Below are positions 35,146-46,139 of a DNA stretch of 64,000 nucleotides, in pieces. The DNA is taken from NCBI RefSeq assembly GCF_963678635.1, contig NC_087064.1:37872706-37936705 (forward strand), written 5' to 3'. Positions within the stretch are counted from its first letter, which is position 1, and every line of letters starts with the position of its first letter. The notes beneath the pieces are model-generated. The model had not been told where the DNA came from. It saw only the letters and a list, made by a program, of their open reading frames with translations, and did not search any database. Made by a program: the position numbers and the translations under genes. This DNA is from Symsagittifera roscoffensis. Taxonomy: Eukaryota > Xenacoelomorpha > Acoela > Convolutidae.

Positions 35146-35703
35146 TAAAAGTCTCGATTTTTTTGAAAAAACTGCTGAGTATTATTTTGAAGTTTTAAGA
35201 AGATTTTGGATAGGTGAGAGATATCAGAAAATGCATCATAGTGTTAATTAATTTATCCTTAGAGCATCAACAAGGTATAGTGCAATAAAAAACATAAAAA
35301 AGGATGCTGTGCCTGAACATTTCATATCAATAGGAAAACAAATCAAAACATTTTTTTTCATTTTCTCTTTAAGTTGACGACAACTTATGAGATGCCACAA
35401 GAAAAATATGCTGGCAGTGAGAGCTTTTCACCCTTTCCGTCTTCAAAATCTAAGGAAAGTAATTTTGCTCGCTTTTTGACAATTAACATAAATTTTCCAT
35501 TTAGATGATTACAAATTTGCTGGGTATTTTTGCACAATTAACAGTACAAATCACGAAACTGAAATAACAAATGGATCCCAATCACACAAATTCTCTGAAT
35601 GCGCGATGAACTACTAATTTGAAGTTTTTGCAGAAGTCGTTCACTGCATGCATTGGATGGATTGTATGGCATGTATTGGATGACTGCAAACTCACGGGTA
35701 ATA
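35146..35703. other. Noncoding, no gene recognised
   Basis: AT-rich. A BEL/Pao-like fragment starts on the minus strand just to the right, so this may be its decayed downstream part, but no protease or RT motif could be read. Confidence 0.35.
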
Positions 35704-35907
35704 TCATTGAGATACGCAGTTTAGTTTTTGACACGGCCTTTTGATTTTGCATTTTCTGGCGGAATGAAAAGCCGTCAAACAGTTAAAACACGCAGGTTTC
35801 TCTTTCACTCCATCAGGTTTTTCTGAAACCGTTATATTAAGAAGAAGTCGGCAAGGGGCCTTTCTCTGCAAAGCTGATGCAAGTAGCAAGCAAAAATCAA
35901 CCAGCAA
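35704..35907 (-). pseudogene. BEL/Pao-like Gag zinc-knuckle fragment
   Basis: A 67-codon frame contains CFNCLTAFHSARKC, a CX2CX4HX4C knuckle, followed by KIKRPCQKLNC. A knuckle followed at once by a basic stretch and a second Cys pair is typical of BEL/Pao Gag. The upstream sequence, PDGVKEKPA, fits the usual linker. No other part of such an element was recognised. The family call is tentative, because CX2CX4HX4C alone occurs in many retroelements. Confidence 0.45.
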
Positions 35908-38345
35908 TCAGCACCTGCTGTTCAAAATCCTCATATTTTCAAGAAATGTTGAGGGAATTTTCAACTATTTCTTTTGCTCTAGTGCAATATTTAAAACATC
36001 TAGAGGTCTATTTTTCATCGTTTTTCGATCCTTTCTTGTTCTCCCCTTCTGTGGCAATTTTTTTTCCGGAAAACATGGCTGTTTTATTGAGCTGTTTTGA
36101 TTTTTGAGTCTCTTGCCCGAAAACAATTTTTTTTAGCTTAGCTTGCTATTTCGATTATACCAATTAAATTGAAAAGACGTTCTATTTCACTGTCTCTGAG
36201 CGTTTGAAGTGTTTTTACAGTTTTATCGTCAGCAAAAACAGTTAAAACCTGACATTGGAAAACCTATTTGAACTCACGTCAACCGTTCCTGTTTCGAACA
36301 TTCAGGTATTTATTTTTTGTAAAGGAGTTCTGTTACTCTAAAAAGTCTCCTGAACCCCCAGAACGTAAAGTTGATTGTGCAATCGTTGAAAACATTATAA
36401 GCCTCGCTGTCTGTTTCTAAGAGTTATGGACTGTTCATAGTGATATAAAACAAATTGCCTGATGCGAACAAACTTCTTAATTTCCAAAGAAACCTAGTGG
36501 AAAAAATTCAACTCAATTGTCTAAATTTTTCTATAATACCTAATATCAGGGACAATGTTAGACATCGTTTACGTAACATGATATCAAAAATTTTACATCG
36601 GCCGACTGCATATGATCCCACCTTCCATCTTTGGAAGTCCTCATTTTTGATTTGAAGCAGTTGCTAATTTATTTCTGGTCCGAGAAAGCCAACTTTCACT
36701 ATATCTGACCGGTTTTTCCGACGGTGCGAAAAAATAAAAAACAGCAGGGTTGAGGCAAATTATGAAATTGAGCTAAAAATTTTTCCCTATGAAAATGTTT
36801 CACATCACTTGATCAACTTTCCGTTTATGCAAGAAAATTATCGCTGTCACATCTTTTTTACAATAGAGGAAAAACGCTTTTTTCAGGCCCAAACACAACT
36901 GGTAGCTGCTCGAAATCAAACATCGATCTTTTCATACAGGTTCGGTGCGCGGTAATTTTGTTTACGGGGTGTAACAACATTCTTCGTGAAATCAATTAAT
37001 TCTTTATATTGATTGGTTTGTGATAAATTGCTCAAAACATTCAAAACCCATTAGTTTTACATGGGTTTTACAAAGAAAAAACATTTTTCTTTGCTTCATT
37101 TTCACATGTAGTTTATGGTTACAAAAAAAATGTTTTTAATCAAAAAAACCAAGAAAGATGTGTTACGGTTTCACTCTTGTGTTATAAAGCGCATAACACA
37201 ATTTTTTATACTCATGTGCATCAATTTTGTTAAAGATTGAGTTGATAAACACTTCCAAATTGGTAGACTTTGTCAATTATTATATTTTTTTGAATGTTGA
37301 CTAATAATACTCTTCCAACAGGCACACACAATGTCTTGCAAGTCGTAGAAACCACAGTAGTGATCGCACTTAAGGCTTCGATATCTGGCAACAAAAATGG
37401 ATCGGAGCCGAACCCCAGTTAAATTTTGTCTCTGAATTGCAAATCGTTTTTTCTAGAACTTCGAAAGTTTCAGGTAATATACAGCAGTTTTCAATTTCGA
37501 ATTAAATTATATGTATTATTTGCCCTGTGAAATTGGAAAAATGAGTAGCTAGTAAAAAACGGCTGAATTGATTTCTAACATTAAAAAAGTGCGGTGGTTC
37601 GCTTTTTGCAAATTCTGCAAATCGCTTTTTTGATATACCCAATTTTTTGTTCTCCACAAATTTTGTGCCCTATATCCAAGTAACGAGAATAATGTCCTAT
37701 AAAAACTATTTTATACATTTTCAGCTGCTTAAAATCTTAATAATTGTTAAAATTCATGCTAACAAACAAATGCAAAAAACTACGTCTCTTCAAGGAAAAT
37801 CAAGATTTTAAATAAATATTTAAAATTGCATATATAAGACACTTTACATTTATCATGCAGAATTCATTTTTAAAATACTGAAATATACATCAAATCGACA
37901 AGGCTTGCTTTATGTAATGAAAATTTACATTCCGAGTTTAAGCATTGAAAATAGACAATTTCAAACAAATTTAAAGTAATGCGCAGTTGGGTTACAAAAT
38001 TTAATGAAAATAATGTTATCTAAAATTATCAAATGAAAATTGCGTGCAATAAATTATGGACACTTAAAATACACAGTGAAGCTGATTTGTTTGCTCGATT
38101 GGAAAAGTTTTTTCTTGATTCAAAATGTTCAAAACTGCAGGTGACAATATACATTTATCATTTCAAATCCATAGTAGTTCAACTTTATATGAAAGATGCA
38201 AACTGTATATAATAACATCCAACACTTCCGACTAAGCGTACCTTGCTCAACACCCGTGTAAATTTCTCCACTCAACTGTTGTTGTGACTTTTCTAGATAG
38301 TTCTAGAAAAAGCTAGACTATTCTTTCTTCTGTGGGAGTCGCTAT
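35908..38345. other. Noncoding, no gene recognised
   Basis: AT-rich. A minus-strand piece near 36245-36150 reads VFADDKTVKTLQTLRDSEIE, reminiscent of the FADD box of a LINE RT, but it is isolated. The plus frame 36455-36655 has no motif. This stretch lies 3' of the VAT1L-like gene and may hold its 3' UTR near 38,300. Confidence 0.4.
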
Positions 38346-38489
38346 CTATCGCAAATCAGGTCCATTCTGTTCGGCGACGTTTCTAGGCATCTGACCGACT
38401 ACGAGGAGCACTTTGCCGACGTTTTTGTGGTCCTGCATTCTAGTCATCGAATCAGTCACCTCCTCCATCGCCCAAGTAGAGTCAATGAC
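38346..38489 (-). CDS. VAT1L: VAT1L-like gene, last coding exon
   Basis: Begins after acceptor TTTGAAG with VIDSTWAMEEVTDSM and ends NVGKVLLVVGQMPRN...DLR with TAG at 38346-38348. The I-D-S-x-W-x-x-E-E-V and N-V-G-K motifs are the conserved C-terminal part of VAT1/VAT1L quinone-oxidoreductase-like proteins. It joins in phase 0 to the exon at 40225-40397. The C-terminal tail after VGKVLLV is short and not conserved. Confidence 0.85.
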   Translation of the reverse strand, partial: VIDSTWAMEEVTDSMTRMQDHKNVGKVLLVVGQMPRNVAEQNGPDLR

Positions 38490-38608
38490 CTTCAAACAAA
38501 AGCAAACTAAGAAGGCCCCTGCTCTCACACTGTTGTCAAAGGTGACAAGGAACTAAGGCCAAGGGTAGTTTCATCGTCATCATCATCATAACCGGTTTTA
38601 GTATTTAA

Positions 38609-38647
38609 GGTGCTGCGGTAGTCCCAGTCACTGGGGTCGGCAACACC
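38609..38647. repeat. 39-base imperfect hairpin next to a CAT microsatellite
   Basis: The left arm GGTGCTGCGGTAGTCCCAGT pairs with the right arm ACTGGGGTCGGCAACACC around a short loop. A CATCATCATCATCAT run precedes it at about 38576-38588. It may be the end of a small retroposon; no tRNA-like boxes were identified. Confidence 0.55.
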
Positions 38648-38875
38648 TGGCAACGTCTAACTCCAGTGGTTTGAACAGTGATTTCACGAACATACAACAA
38701 GCTCGCAGTAGATCGAAAATGGTATCATATCAAAGTCTTTTTAATGATTCGGAATCCCATAAAATAGTATGAAATTTTTTTCTAAATGTAGAAAAAAATG
38801 ACTGAAACGACTAATAGCTTAAAACTGCTATTCATACTAAATTTCCGCCAGAGAGTTGCGATTTGTCGCTGAAAC

Positions 38876-39258
38876 CACCAGCGGATTTAGGGGGGCGGAC
38901 GCTCCCCTCCACTCAGGAACTATGTTCGGCGAATTCTGTTCTGGTATCCGTTTTTTTGGTGACGGACCCTAAAATTTTTTCTAAGGTAATAATTTTGAGG
39001 TCAACAATTTCCAAAAAGTGCCTAAGAACGCCTTTTTTGGCCTGTTTTTTCAAAATTTGGTCAGCAGAAAGTCTGGTCAAAATGGGGTCTTTATAGTGAT
39101 TTAGGAGAGATCAGAAAATTAATTTGGTCGACCTAAAAAATAAAGAAAAAAAGTTCGACAAATTTTTCGAAATTTTTTGAAAATCCTCCCCCTACCCTCG
39201 AAAAAATCCTAGATCCACCCCCTCCCCTCCCCTCTAGAAAATCCTAGATCCGCCCCTG
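38876..39258. mobile_element. hAT-like MITE, 383 bp
   Basis: The left terminus CACCAGCGGATTTAGG and the reverse complement of the right terminus, CAGGGGCGGATCTAGG, match at 12 of 16 positions. The flanks are GCTGAAAC (38868-38875) and GCTAAAAC (39259-39266), an 8-bp duplication with one change. CAGGGGCGGATCTAGG is a terminus commonly seen in hAT-type elements. The copy is old and noncoding; near the right end AAATCCTAGATCCRCCCC occurs twice. Confidence 0.75.
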
Positions 39259-40224
39259 GCTAAAACAGTGGATGCTCAGAATTTTTTCAACTATTTTCAA
39301 CCGTATTTAAGCCAATTTCAGCTGACATTTTAAGCTGAATTTTTCTTTCTCTTGCTACTGAGAAATTTCGAGGAACTTTGGTTTTTAAAGCTTTTGTTTC
39401 GAATATTCTTAAGAACTCATTGTTGCAGTTATTTCTGTAGTCGGAGCATTCTTTGCTTTTTGTCAAGTAACGGGCTACATTTGTGTGTCTTATCTTATCT
39501 GTTGTTTGTCTTGTCTTATCAAAATTCTTCTGAGGAGGGGTTCCCTGAGGAGGATCTCGTTAGAACAAACGACTCGTTATACTTGAAGACAAATTTCCGA
39601 ACTCAACAACTCAGTACTGCTGCATGCATTGCTGAATAACCAACCCATTCTACTTATTAGATACACTGCTAGGATGAGGTAAAAGGTAGCGTGGTTGGAG
39701 TTGGTCGCAGATTTACACAAAATTCCTCGCAAAATGTCGGCCTCAATGTAATTTTAACTGATCCCCTGACCCACTAAATGTAGAACCTGTCTTTATTAAA
39801 CAAAGTTATTTTAGTGTTTTTCTTGCAATGAAATTGGCCGTGTGAACCAAGTTAACATCCTTCCGAAGCCATTGGGGGGATGTTAACTTGGTTCTAAGTT
39901 GGAAATTTTCAGCCAAACAGAATCGAGCATTTTACTTGCAACGGTTAGCAATTTTATTCTTAGACAGATACTGGGGTGGAATATCTTAACTTGGCTTAAA
40001 TGGGGTGGGAGAGGGAGAGGGGAGGATGTTAACTTAATGCGGCCATATAATGTGGAGCTTTAGTGAATATCATAATGGATATATTACAATAGTGAAAAAT
40101 TGCAAATTTTTGGTTATAAAGAAGCAGTTTCTAAAGTTTTGACAGCCGCATTGTTTAGTTTTGTCACGCGACTATAAAAGCATAGACTAGATTGATGGGA
40201 AACAGTAAAAAAAAAAGAAGTTAC

Positions 40225-40397
40225 TGGTTTGATTTTGCCCTCTTTGTAGAGTTTGAAGAGGTCCTTGACCACATCCTGCACCAGTGCGTGTTGTCCCTGG
40301 TCGAACAGGAGGTTGATGAGGTTGAAGCCCCCCACTGATCGGTTGTCGTCGAACAGCTTGATGGGGTTGACCTTCTCCACCTGCCACCACTGGTTCA
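40225..40397 (-). CDS. VAT1L: VAT1L-like gene, penultimate exon
   Basis: Encodes NQWWQVEKVNPIKLFDDNRS, then VGGFNLINLLFDQGQ and VKDLFKLYKEGKIKP. W-W-Q-V-E-K-V-N-P-I-K-L and G-F-x-L-x-N-L-L-F are hallmarks of VAT1L. The acceptor is CTCAAAAAG and the donor is GTAACT. The exon is 173 bases, with phase 1 at its start and phase 0 at its end, matching both neighbours. Frames that extend beyond these ends on either side are intronic. Confidence 0.9.
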
Positions 40398-40559
40398 CTT
40401 TTTGAGTCGGAAGCCACTTGGACAATGGAGTCGAAGTGATCTGCTTCGTGTAACCTACCAATCAGCTCACGCTCACATATTGCGCAATCAAATTTAACAA
40501 TGAACAAAGATATAGTTTTAGGCAGTTACTTATCAACATAATTTAAACTTCAAACTAAA

Positions 40560-41018
40560 CAAGACTGCTCGTATCAGGGCGAAGCCCTGGTTGTTCCGAC
40601 TGCCTTTTAAGGTTTTATGGAGCAGAATAATAACATTAAAAAAATAAATGTAATAAAATGAAGTGAAAATTTTTTTTTCTCTAAAATTTGAAACTTTTTA
40701 TGAAAATAATCCCCCCTCCCACACGCCATGTAAAGTACAAAAAAGATTTAGCTCCTTGTAACAAATCAATTATGGCAAATAAGCTCAACCAATTTAGAAC
40801 GATTTTAAGACGGATTAACTCTCCGCTTGCGCGTTAATAGCGCAAAATAATCACACGTGAAATATCTTTTCAAATTTGAGCTCAGGACAACAATACCTTT
40901 TGAATGATAAAAAAAAATCCGTCGAAAATGGCTAATTAAAAAGTCGAAATTTGTCTGAAGAAAAAAAACCCACCCCGAGCACAAATATTTCGTTACTTTC
41001 GTATCGAAAGTCGGAACA
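40560..41018 (+). repeat. Family A copy 1 in the VAT1L intron
   Basis: Starts CAAGACTGCTCGTATCAGGG with the hairpin-like GGGCGAAGCCC, then TGTTCCGACTGC, GGAGCAG, CGCCATGTAAAGTAC and GTTAATAGCGCAAAATAA. It ends TTTCGTATCGAAAGTCGGAAC. The ends carry the inverted motif TGTTCCGACT / AGTCGGAAC. Noncoding. Confidence 0.8.
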
Positions 41019-41584
41019 AAAAGCTGAACTTAAATAAACTAAATCGAAACAGGACACATGATTATTCAGGGTATTTCCGAGAAAGTCGAAAATTATCATG
41101 CCGATTATCAATTTAACAAACTGAAGCAGCTTTTGGTTACAGAAACATTCAAAAAATATTGAAAAATATTTTTAAAATTTTGAAAAGTTGTCCATTCCGA
41201 AAATAGTCTAAGCCAATCTGGAATGGTTTTGATCCGCATTGATTCGCGATATGAATGGAGCAATTGTTTCCAGACTGTAATGCTGAACCAAGAGCTGCTG
41301 TATCACTCCGATGAAGGTTGAGAGCGTCGGCTATTGAACTCAAACAAAGAATAGCTCCTTCAGCAGCTTTGTATAAATTACATGGATAACTTTAGAAAAT
41401 TCTGTACTCGTGGTAGTTGCAAACTCTAATGGATGGAGTTCGATGACCTAACCGTTTTTGCCCAAATTGAATTGATTGTTCTCTTCCTTGTCTTTTGAAC
41501 TGAATTGTACTCTTGTGTTTTAATGTAATTCGCACTGCTCTAATTTGTTGCTAACATCGTGGTCTTCTTCTGTTAGCGCCTAGT
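41019..41584. other. Spacer between family A copies
   Basis: No gene recognised. A minus-strand frame at 41149-41343 (MSSIADALNLHRSDTAALG...) is open for 64 codons, without a known motif and without clear splice sites. Confidence 0.35.
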
Positions 41585-42110
41585 TGTTCCGACTTTCGAT
41601 ACGAAAGTAACGGAATATTTGTGCTCAGGGTGGGTTTTTTGTTTCTTCAGACAAATTTTGACTTTTTAACTAACCATTTTTGACGGAATTTTTTTATAAC
41701 ATTCAAAAGGTATTGTTGTTCTGAGCTTAAGTTTGAAAAGATATTTCACCTGTGATCATTTTTCGTAAAGTTATGGGGTTTTGAAATTTGGCATTTTGGC
41801 CAATTCGGGACAATTAACGCGCGATATATTTCGCGCTGTTAACGCGTAAGCGAAATTTAATCTGTCTTAGAACTCGTTCCAAATTGTTTGTAAGAAGCTT
41901 ATTTGCCATAATTGATTTGATAAAAGTAGCGAAATCTATTATTTTGTAGTTTTAATTCCGTGCGGGTGGAGATTTCAAAAAAAAATTCAAATTTTAGATT
42001 TTTTTATCGTTTTTTTTCTTACATTTAATTTTTTAATGTTTTAACTGCTCCATAATTCTTAAAAGCAGTCGGAACATTCAGTGCTTCGCCCTGATACGAG
42101 CAGTCTTGTT
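41585..42110 (-). repeat. Family A copy 2, inverted
   Basis: Starts TGTTCCGACTTTCGATACG and ends GATACGAGCAGTCTTGTT, the reverse complement of the copy 1 ends. Conserved interior blocks such as GGCATTTTGGCC and AACGCGTAAGCG are present in inverted order. Confidence 0.8.
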
Positions 42111-43145
42111 TAATTTAGGAAGCCTCGGAACAATTATTAGCTCCATTATTAGCTGACAGTTTTCGCTTTTTGCGCGCGCGTTTTCCAAGATCTTTCTCGT
42201 TTCGTTTTTATTCTAGAATTATCTGCCATTGGGTTTAAGAAAATTTAAATTCAATCGTAAATGAGATTGTCATCCAAACTCGAAAGCAACAAGACTGCTC
42301 GTATCAAGGCGCAGCCCTGAATGTTCCGACTGTGTTTTTAGTTTTATGGAGCAGTAATAATAAAAAAAAATATAAGTATTATAACAAAATGAAAAAAAAA
42401 TTTTTTCTAAAACTTGAGTTATTTTTTTTTTAAAATCATCCCCCCACACGCCATATAAAGTACAAAATATATATTTCGCCCCTTGTAACAAATCAATTAT
42501 GGCAAATACGCTTCTTTCAAGCAATTTGGAACGATTTCTAAGACGGATTAACTCTCCGCTTACGCTTTAATAGCGCAAAATAAATCGCGCGTTAAGTGTC
42601 CCAAATTGGCCGAAATGGCAATTTTTAAACCCCCATAACTCTACAAAAAATAATCACAGGTGAAATGGTTTTTCAAATTTGAGCTCAAGACAACATTACT
42701 TTTTGAATGATAAAAAAAAATTCAGTCAAAAATGGCTACCTAAAAAGTCGAAGTTTGTCTGAAGAAAAAAAACCCAATCCAAGTGCAATATTCCGTTAAT
42801 TTTGAATCAAAAGTCAGAACAACAAGACTGCTCGTATCATGGCGAAGCCCTGAATGTTTTGTCTGCCTTTTATGGTTTATGGAGCAGTAATAACCTTAAG
42901 AAAATAAATGTAACAAAACAAAATGAATAAGTTTTTTGGTAAAATTTGAAATTTTTTGAAATAAAAATCATCAACCCACACGCCATATAAAGTACAAAAG
43001 GATAAATTTCTCTCCTTGTAAAAAATCAATTATGGCAAATAAGGTTCTTTCAACCGATTTTGAACCATTTCTAAGACGGGTTAACTCTCCGCTTATGCGA
43101 TGATAGCGCAAAATAGATCGCGCGTTAATTGTCCCAAATTGGCCG
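42061..43145 (+). repeat. Duplicated ~1.08-kb block, copy 1
   Basis: Nearly identical to 44129-45206 at an offset of about 2068 bp, including non-repeat sequence at 42111-42289 (TTTGCGCGCGCGTTTTCC). Similarity is clearly higher than between other family A copies. Confidence 0.75.
42290..42822 (+). repeat. Family A copy 3
   Basis: Starts CAAGACTGCTCGTATCAAGG and ends TTTTGAATCAAAAGTCAGAAC; here the usual TTTCGTATCGAAAGTCGG end is mutated. It is joined head-to-tail to copy 4. Confidence 0.8.
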
Positions 43146-43356
43146 AAATGGCAATCTTTAAACCCGCATAACTTTACGAAAAATGATCACAGGTAAAATA
43201 TCTTTTCAAATTTGAGGTCAAGATAACAATAGCTTTCGAAAGATATTAAAAAGTTCCGTCAAAAATGGCTAGTTAAAAAGTCGAAATTTGTCTCAAGAAA
43301 AAAAACCCACCCCGAGCTCAAATATTCCGTTACTTTCGTATCGAAAGTCGGAACAA
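42823..43356 (+). repeat. Family A copy 4
   Basis: Starts CAAGACTGCTCGTATCATGG and ends TTTCGTATCGAAAGTCGGAAC. Its first 320 bases belong to the near-identical duplicated block 42061-43145. Confidence 0.8.
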
Positions 43357-43628
43357 CAAGGATTATTTTATACGTCAATTGTGTCTGCTGTATTTTCGTT
43401 CATATCAATAAATCACGACCAGGAAAGCTATATAACAGATCATTGAGATAAAACTAACAGTATGTCAGCTCAAAAAAAATTATAGAAGGTTCGTTCGATT
43501 TTCTCAGATAACTATAATAATTGTGTCATCAGTTTTTGCAGTTGAAGGACAGAAAATTGAAATTGAGATCTCTTTGGGATAACTCATGTTTGTTTTATTG
43601 TAGAGAGGCCACTCGTGTCAGTAATTAT

Positions 43629-44179
43629 TGTTCCGACTTTCGATACGAAAGTAACGGAATATTTGTGCTCGGGGTGGGTTTTTTTTTCTTCAGACAAATT
43701 TCGACTTTTTAACTAGCCATTTTTGACGAAATTTTTTTTATATCATTCGAAAGGTATTGTTGTCCTAAGCTCAAATTTGAAAAGATATTTCACCTGTGAT
43801 CTTTTTTCGTAAAGTTATGAGGGTTTAAAGATAGCCATTTTGGCCATTTTTACCAATTTGGGAAAATTAACGCGCGATATCATTCGCGCTATTAACGCGT
43901 AAGCGGACATTTAATCCGTCTTATAAATTGTTCCAAATTGGTTGAACGAAGCTTTTTTGCCATAATTGATGTATTACAAGGAACGAAAACTCTCTTTTTG
44001 TACTTTATATGGCGTGTGCAGGGATGATTTTCAGAAGAAAAAAAAATCAAATTTTAGAAGAAAAAAATTTCATTTTATTTTATTTCATATAATGTTTTTA
44101 TGTTATTACTGCTGCTCCATAAACCTTCAAAAGCAGTCGGAACATTCAGTGCTTCGCCCTGATACGAGCAGTCTTGTTT
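43629..44179 (-). repeat. Family A copy 5, inverted
   Basis: Inverted copy starting TGTTCCGACTTTCGATACG and ending CGAGCAGTCTTGTTTAA. It is similar to copy 2, but clearly more diverged from it than the following block is from its partner. Confidence 0.8.
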
Positions 44180-45206
44180 AATTTAGGAAGCCTCGGAACA
44201 ATTATTAGCTCCATTATTAGCTGACAGTTTTCGCTTTTTGCGCGCGCGTTTTCCAAGATCTTTCTCGTTTCGTTTTTATTCTAGAATTATCTGCCATTGG
44301 GTTTAAGAAAATTTAAATTCAATCGTAAATGAGATTGTCATCCAAACTCGAAAGCAACAAGACTGCACGTATCAAGGCGCAGCCCTGAATGTTCCGACTG
44401 TGTTTTTAGTTTTATGGAGCAGTAATAATAAAAAAAAATATAAGTATTATAACAAAATGAAAAAAAAAATTTTTCTAAAACTTGAGTTATTTTTTTTTAA
44501 ATCATCCCCCCACACGCCATATAAAGTACAAAATATATATTTCGCCCCTTGTAACAAATCAATTATGGCAAATACGCTTCTTTCAAGCAATTTGGAACGA
44601 TTTCTAAGACGGATTAACTCTCCGCTTACGCTTTAATAGCGCAAAATAAATCGCGCGTTAAGTGTCCCAACTTGGCCGAAATGGCAATTTTTAAACCCCC
44701 ATAACTCTACAAAAATAATCACAGGTGAAATGGTTTTTCAAATTTGAGCTCAAGACAACATTACTTTTTGAATGATAAAAAAAATTCAGTCAAAAATGGC
44801 TACCTAAAAAGTCGAAGTTTGTCTGAAGAAAAAAAACCCAATCCAAGTGCAATATTCCGTTAATTTTGAATCAAAAGTCAGAACAACAAGACTGCTCGTA
44901 TCATGGCGAAGCCCTGAATGTTTTGTCTGCCTTTTATGGTTTATGGAGCAGTAATAACCTTAAGAAAATAAATGTAACAAAACAAAATGAATAAGTTTTT
45001 TGGTAAAATTTGAAATTTTTTGAAATAAAAATCATCAACCCACACGCCATATAAAGTACAAAAGGATAAATTTCTCTCCTTGTAAAAAATCAATTATGGC
45101 AAATAAGGTTCTTTCAACCGATTTTGAACCATTTCTAAGACGGGTTAACTCTCCGCTTATGCGATGATAGCGCAAAATAGATCGCGCGTTAATTGTCCCA
45201 AATTGG
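44129..45206 (+). repeat. Duplicated ~1.08-kb block, copy 2
   Basis: Partner of 42061-43145. Divergence rises beyond about 45206 (CCCCTGTAACTTTACGAG versus CCCGCATAACTTTACGAA) and to the left of 44129, which marks the limits of the recent event. Confidence 0.75.
44358..44885 (+). repeat. Family A copy 6, near-identical to copy 3
   Basis: Lies 2068 bp from copy 3 and shares its mutated end TTTTGAATCAAAAGTCAGAAC. Differences are single bases and A-run lengths. Confidence 0.8.
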
Positions 45207-45419
45207 CCAAAATGGCAATCTTTAAACCCCTGTAACTTTACGAGAAATGATCACAGCTGAAATTTCTTTTCAAATTTGAGCTCAAGACAACAATACCTTT
45301 CGAAAGATATCAAAAACTTCCGTCAAAAATGGCTACATAAAAAGTCGAAATTTGTCTAAAGAAAAAAAACCCAGCCCGAGCACAATATTCCGTTACTTTC
45401 GTATCGAAAGTCGGAACAA
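44886..45419 (+). repeat. Family A copy 7
   Basis: Near-identical to copy 4 up to about 45206, then diverged. Ends TTTCGTATCGAAAGTCGGAAC and joins directly to copy 8. Confidence 0.8.
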
Positions 45420-46083
45420 CAAGACTGCTCGTATCAAGGCGAGGCCCTGATTGTTCCGACTGCCTTTTAAGGTCTATGGAGCAGTAAAAAGATAAAAAAA
45501 ATTATGGTCTACTTAACAGTCCCCCCCCCCTATGGTACCTACCTAAGAGTATCCACCCCTATAAATGAATACAGTAAAATAGCACTAAACAATTCCCCTC
45601 CTCCCTTCTCTCTTGAAAGGGGTGGAGATTGTTAAGTAGATCCAAAATTACATGTAAGAAAATAAAATGAAAATTTTTTCTAAATATTGACCTTTTTTAA
45701 AGAAAATCATCCGCCCGCACCCCATGTAAAGTACAAAAGGATAGATTTCGCTCCTTTTATTAATTACGGCAAATAAGCTTCTTTCAACCAATTTGGAACT
45801 ATTTCTAAGACGGATTAAATCTCCGCTTACACGTTAATAGCGCGAAATATATCGCGTTAATTGTCCCAAGTCGATCAAAATGGCAAACTTTAAACCCCCA
45901 TAACTTTACAAAAAATGATCACAGGTGAAATATTTTTTCAAATTTAAGTTCAGGACAAAAATCTTTTTTGAATGGTATAAAAAAACTTCCGTCAAAAATG
46001 GCTAGTTAAAAAGTCGAAATTCGTCTGAAAAAAACCCACCCCGAGCAGAAATATTCCGTTGTTTTCGTTACGAAAGTCGGAAC
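45420..46083 (+). repeat. Family A copy 8, with nested family B element
   Basis: Starts CAAGACTGCTCGTATCAAGG and ends TTCGTTACGAAAGTCGGAAC. After removal of the nested element its length (about 525 bp) fits the other copies. Confidence 0.8.
45505..45643. mobile_element. Nested MITE (family B), 139 bp
   Basis: The left end TGGTCTACTTAACAGTCCCCC and the reverse complement of the right end, GGATCTACTTAACAATCTCC, form inverted termini running into C/G tracts. AAAATTA flanks it at 45498-45504 and 45644-45650. Like 25638-25897 it sits in a family A copy and has GGATC...ACAATCTC termini, so both probably belong to one family. Confidence 0.7.
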
Positions 46084-46139
46084 AAAAACGCTAATGTCAT
46101 CTCAAAACGTTCAAAACGAAAAAGTTGTGGACTTCTAGT

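Larger units (their letters stand above)
38490..40224 (-). other. Last intron of the VAT1L-like gene (1735 bp)
   Basis: GT-AG intron read on the minus strand (donor GTAACT, acceptor GAAG). It contains a CAT-repeat plus hairpin at 38571-38647 and a hAT-like MITE at 38876-39258. The remainder shows no coding sequence. Confidence 0.75.

Noticed and set aside
40114-40507. Longer minus-strand frames around the VAT1L exon
   Set aside because: Splice sites at 40225 and 40397 and agreement with the VAT1L family define the exon; the rest is intron or a wrong frame.
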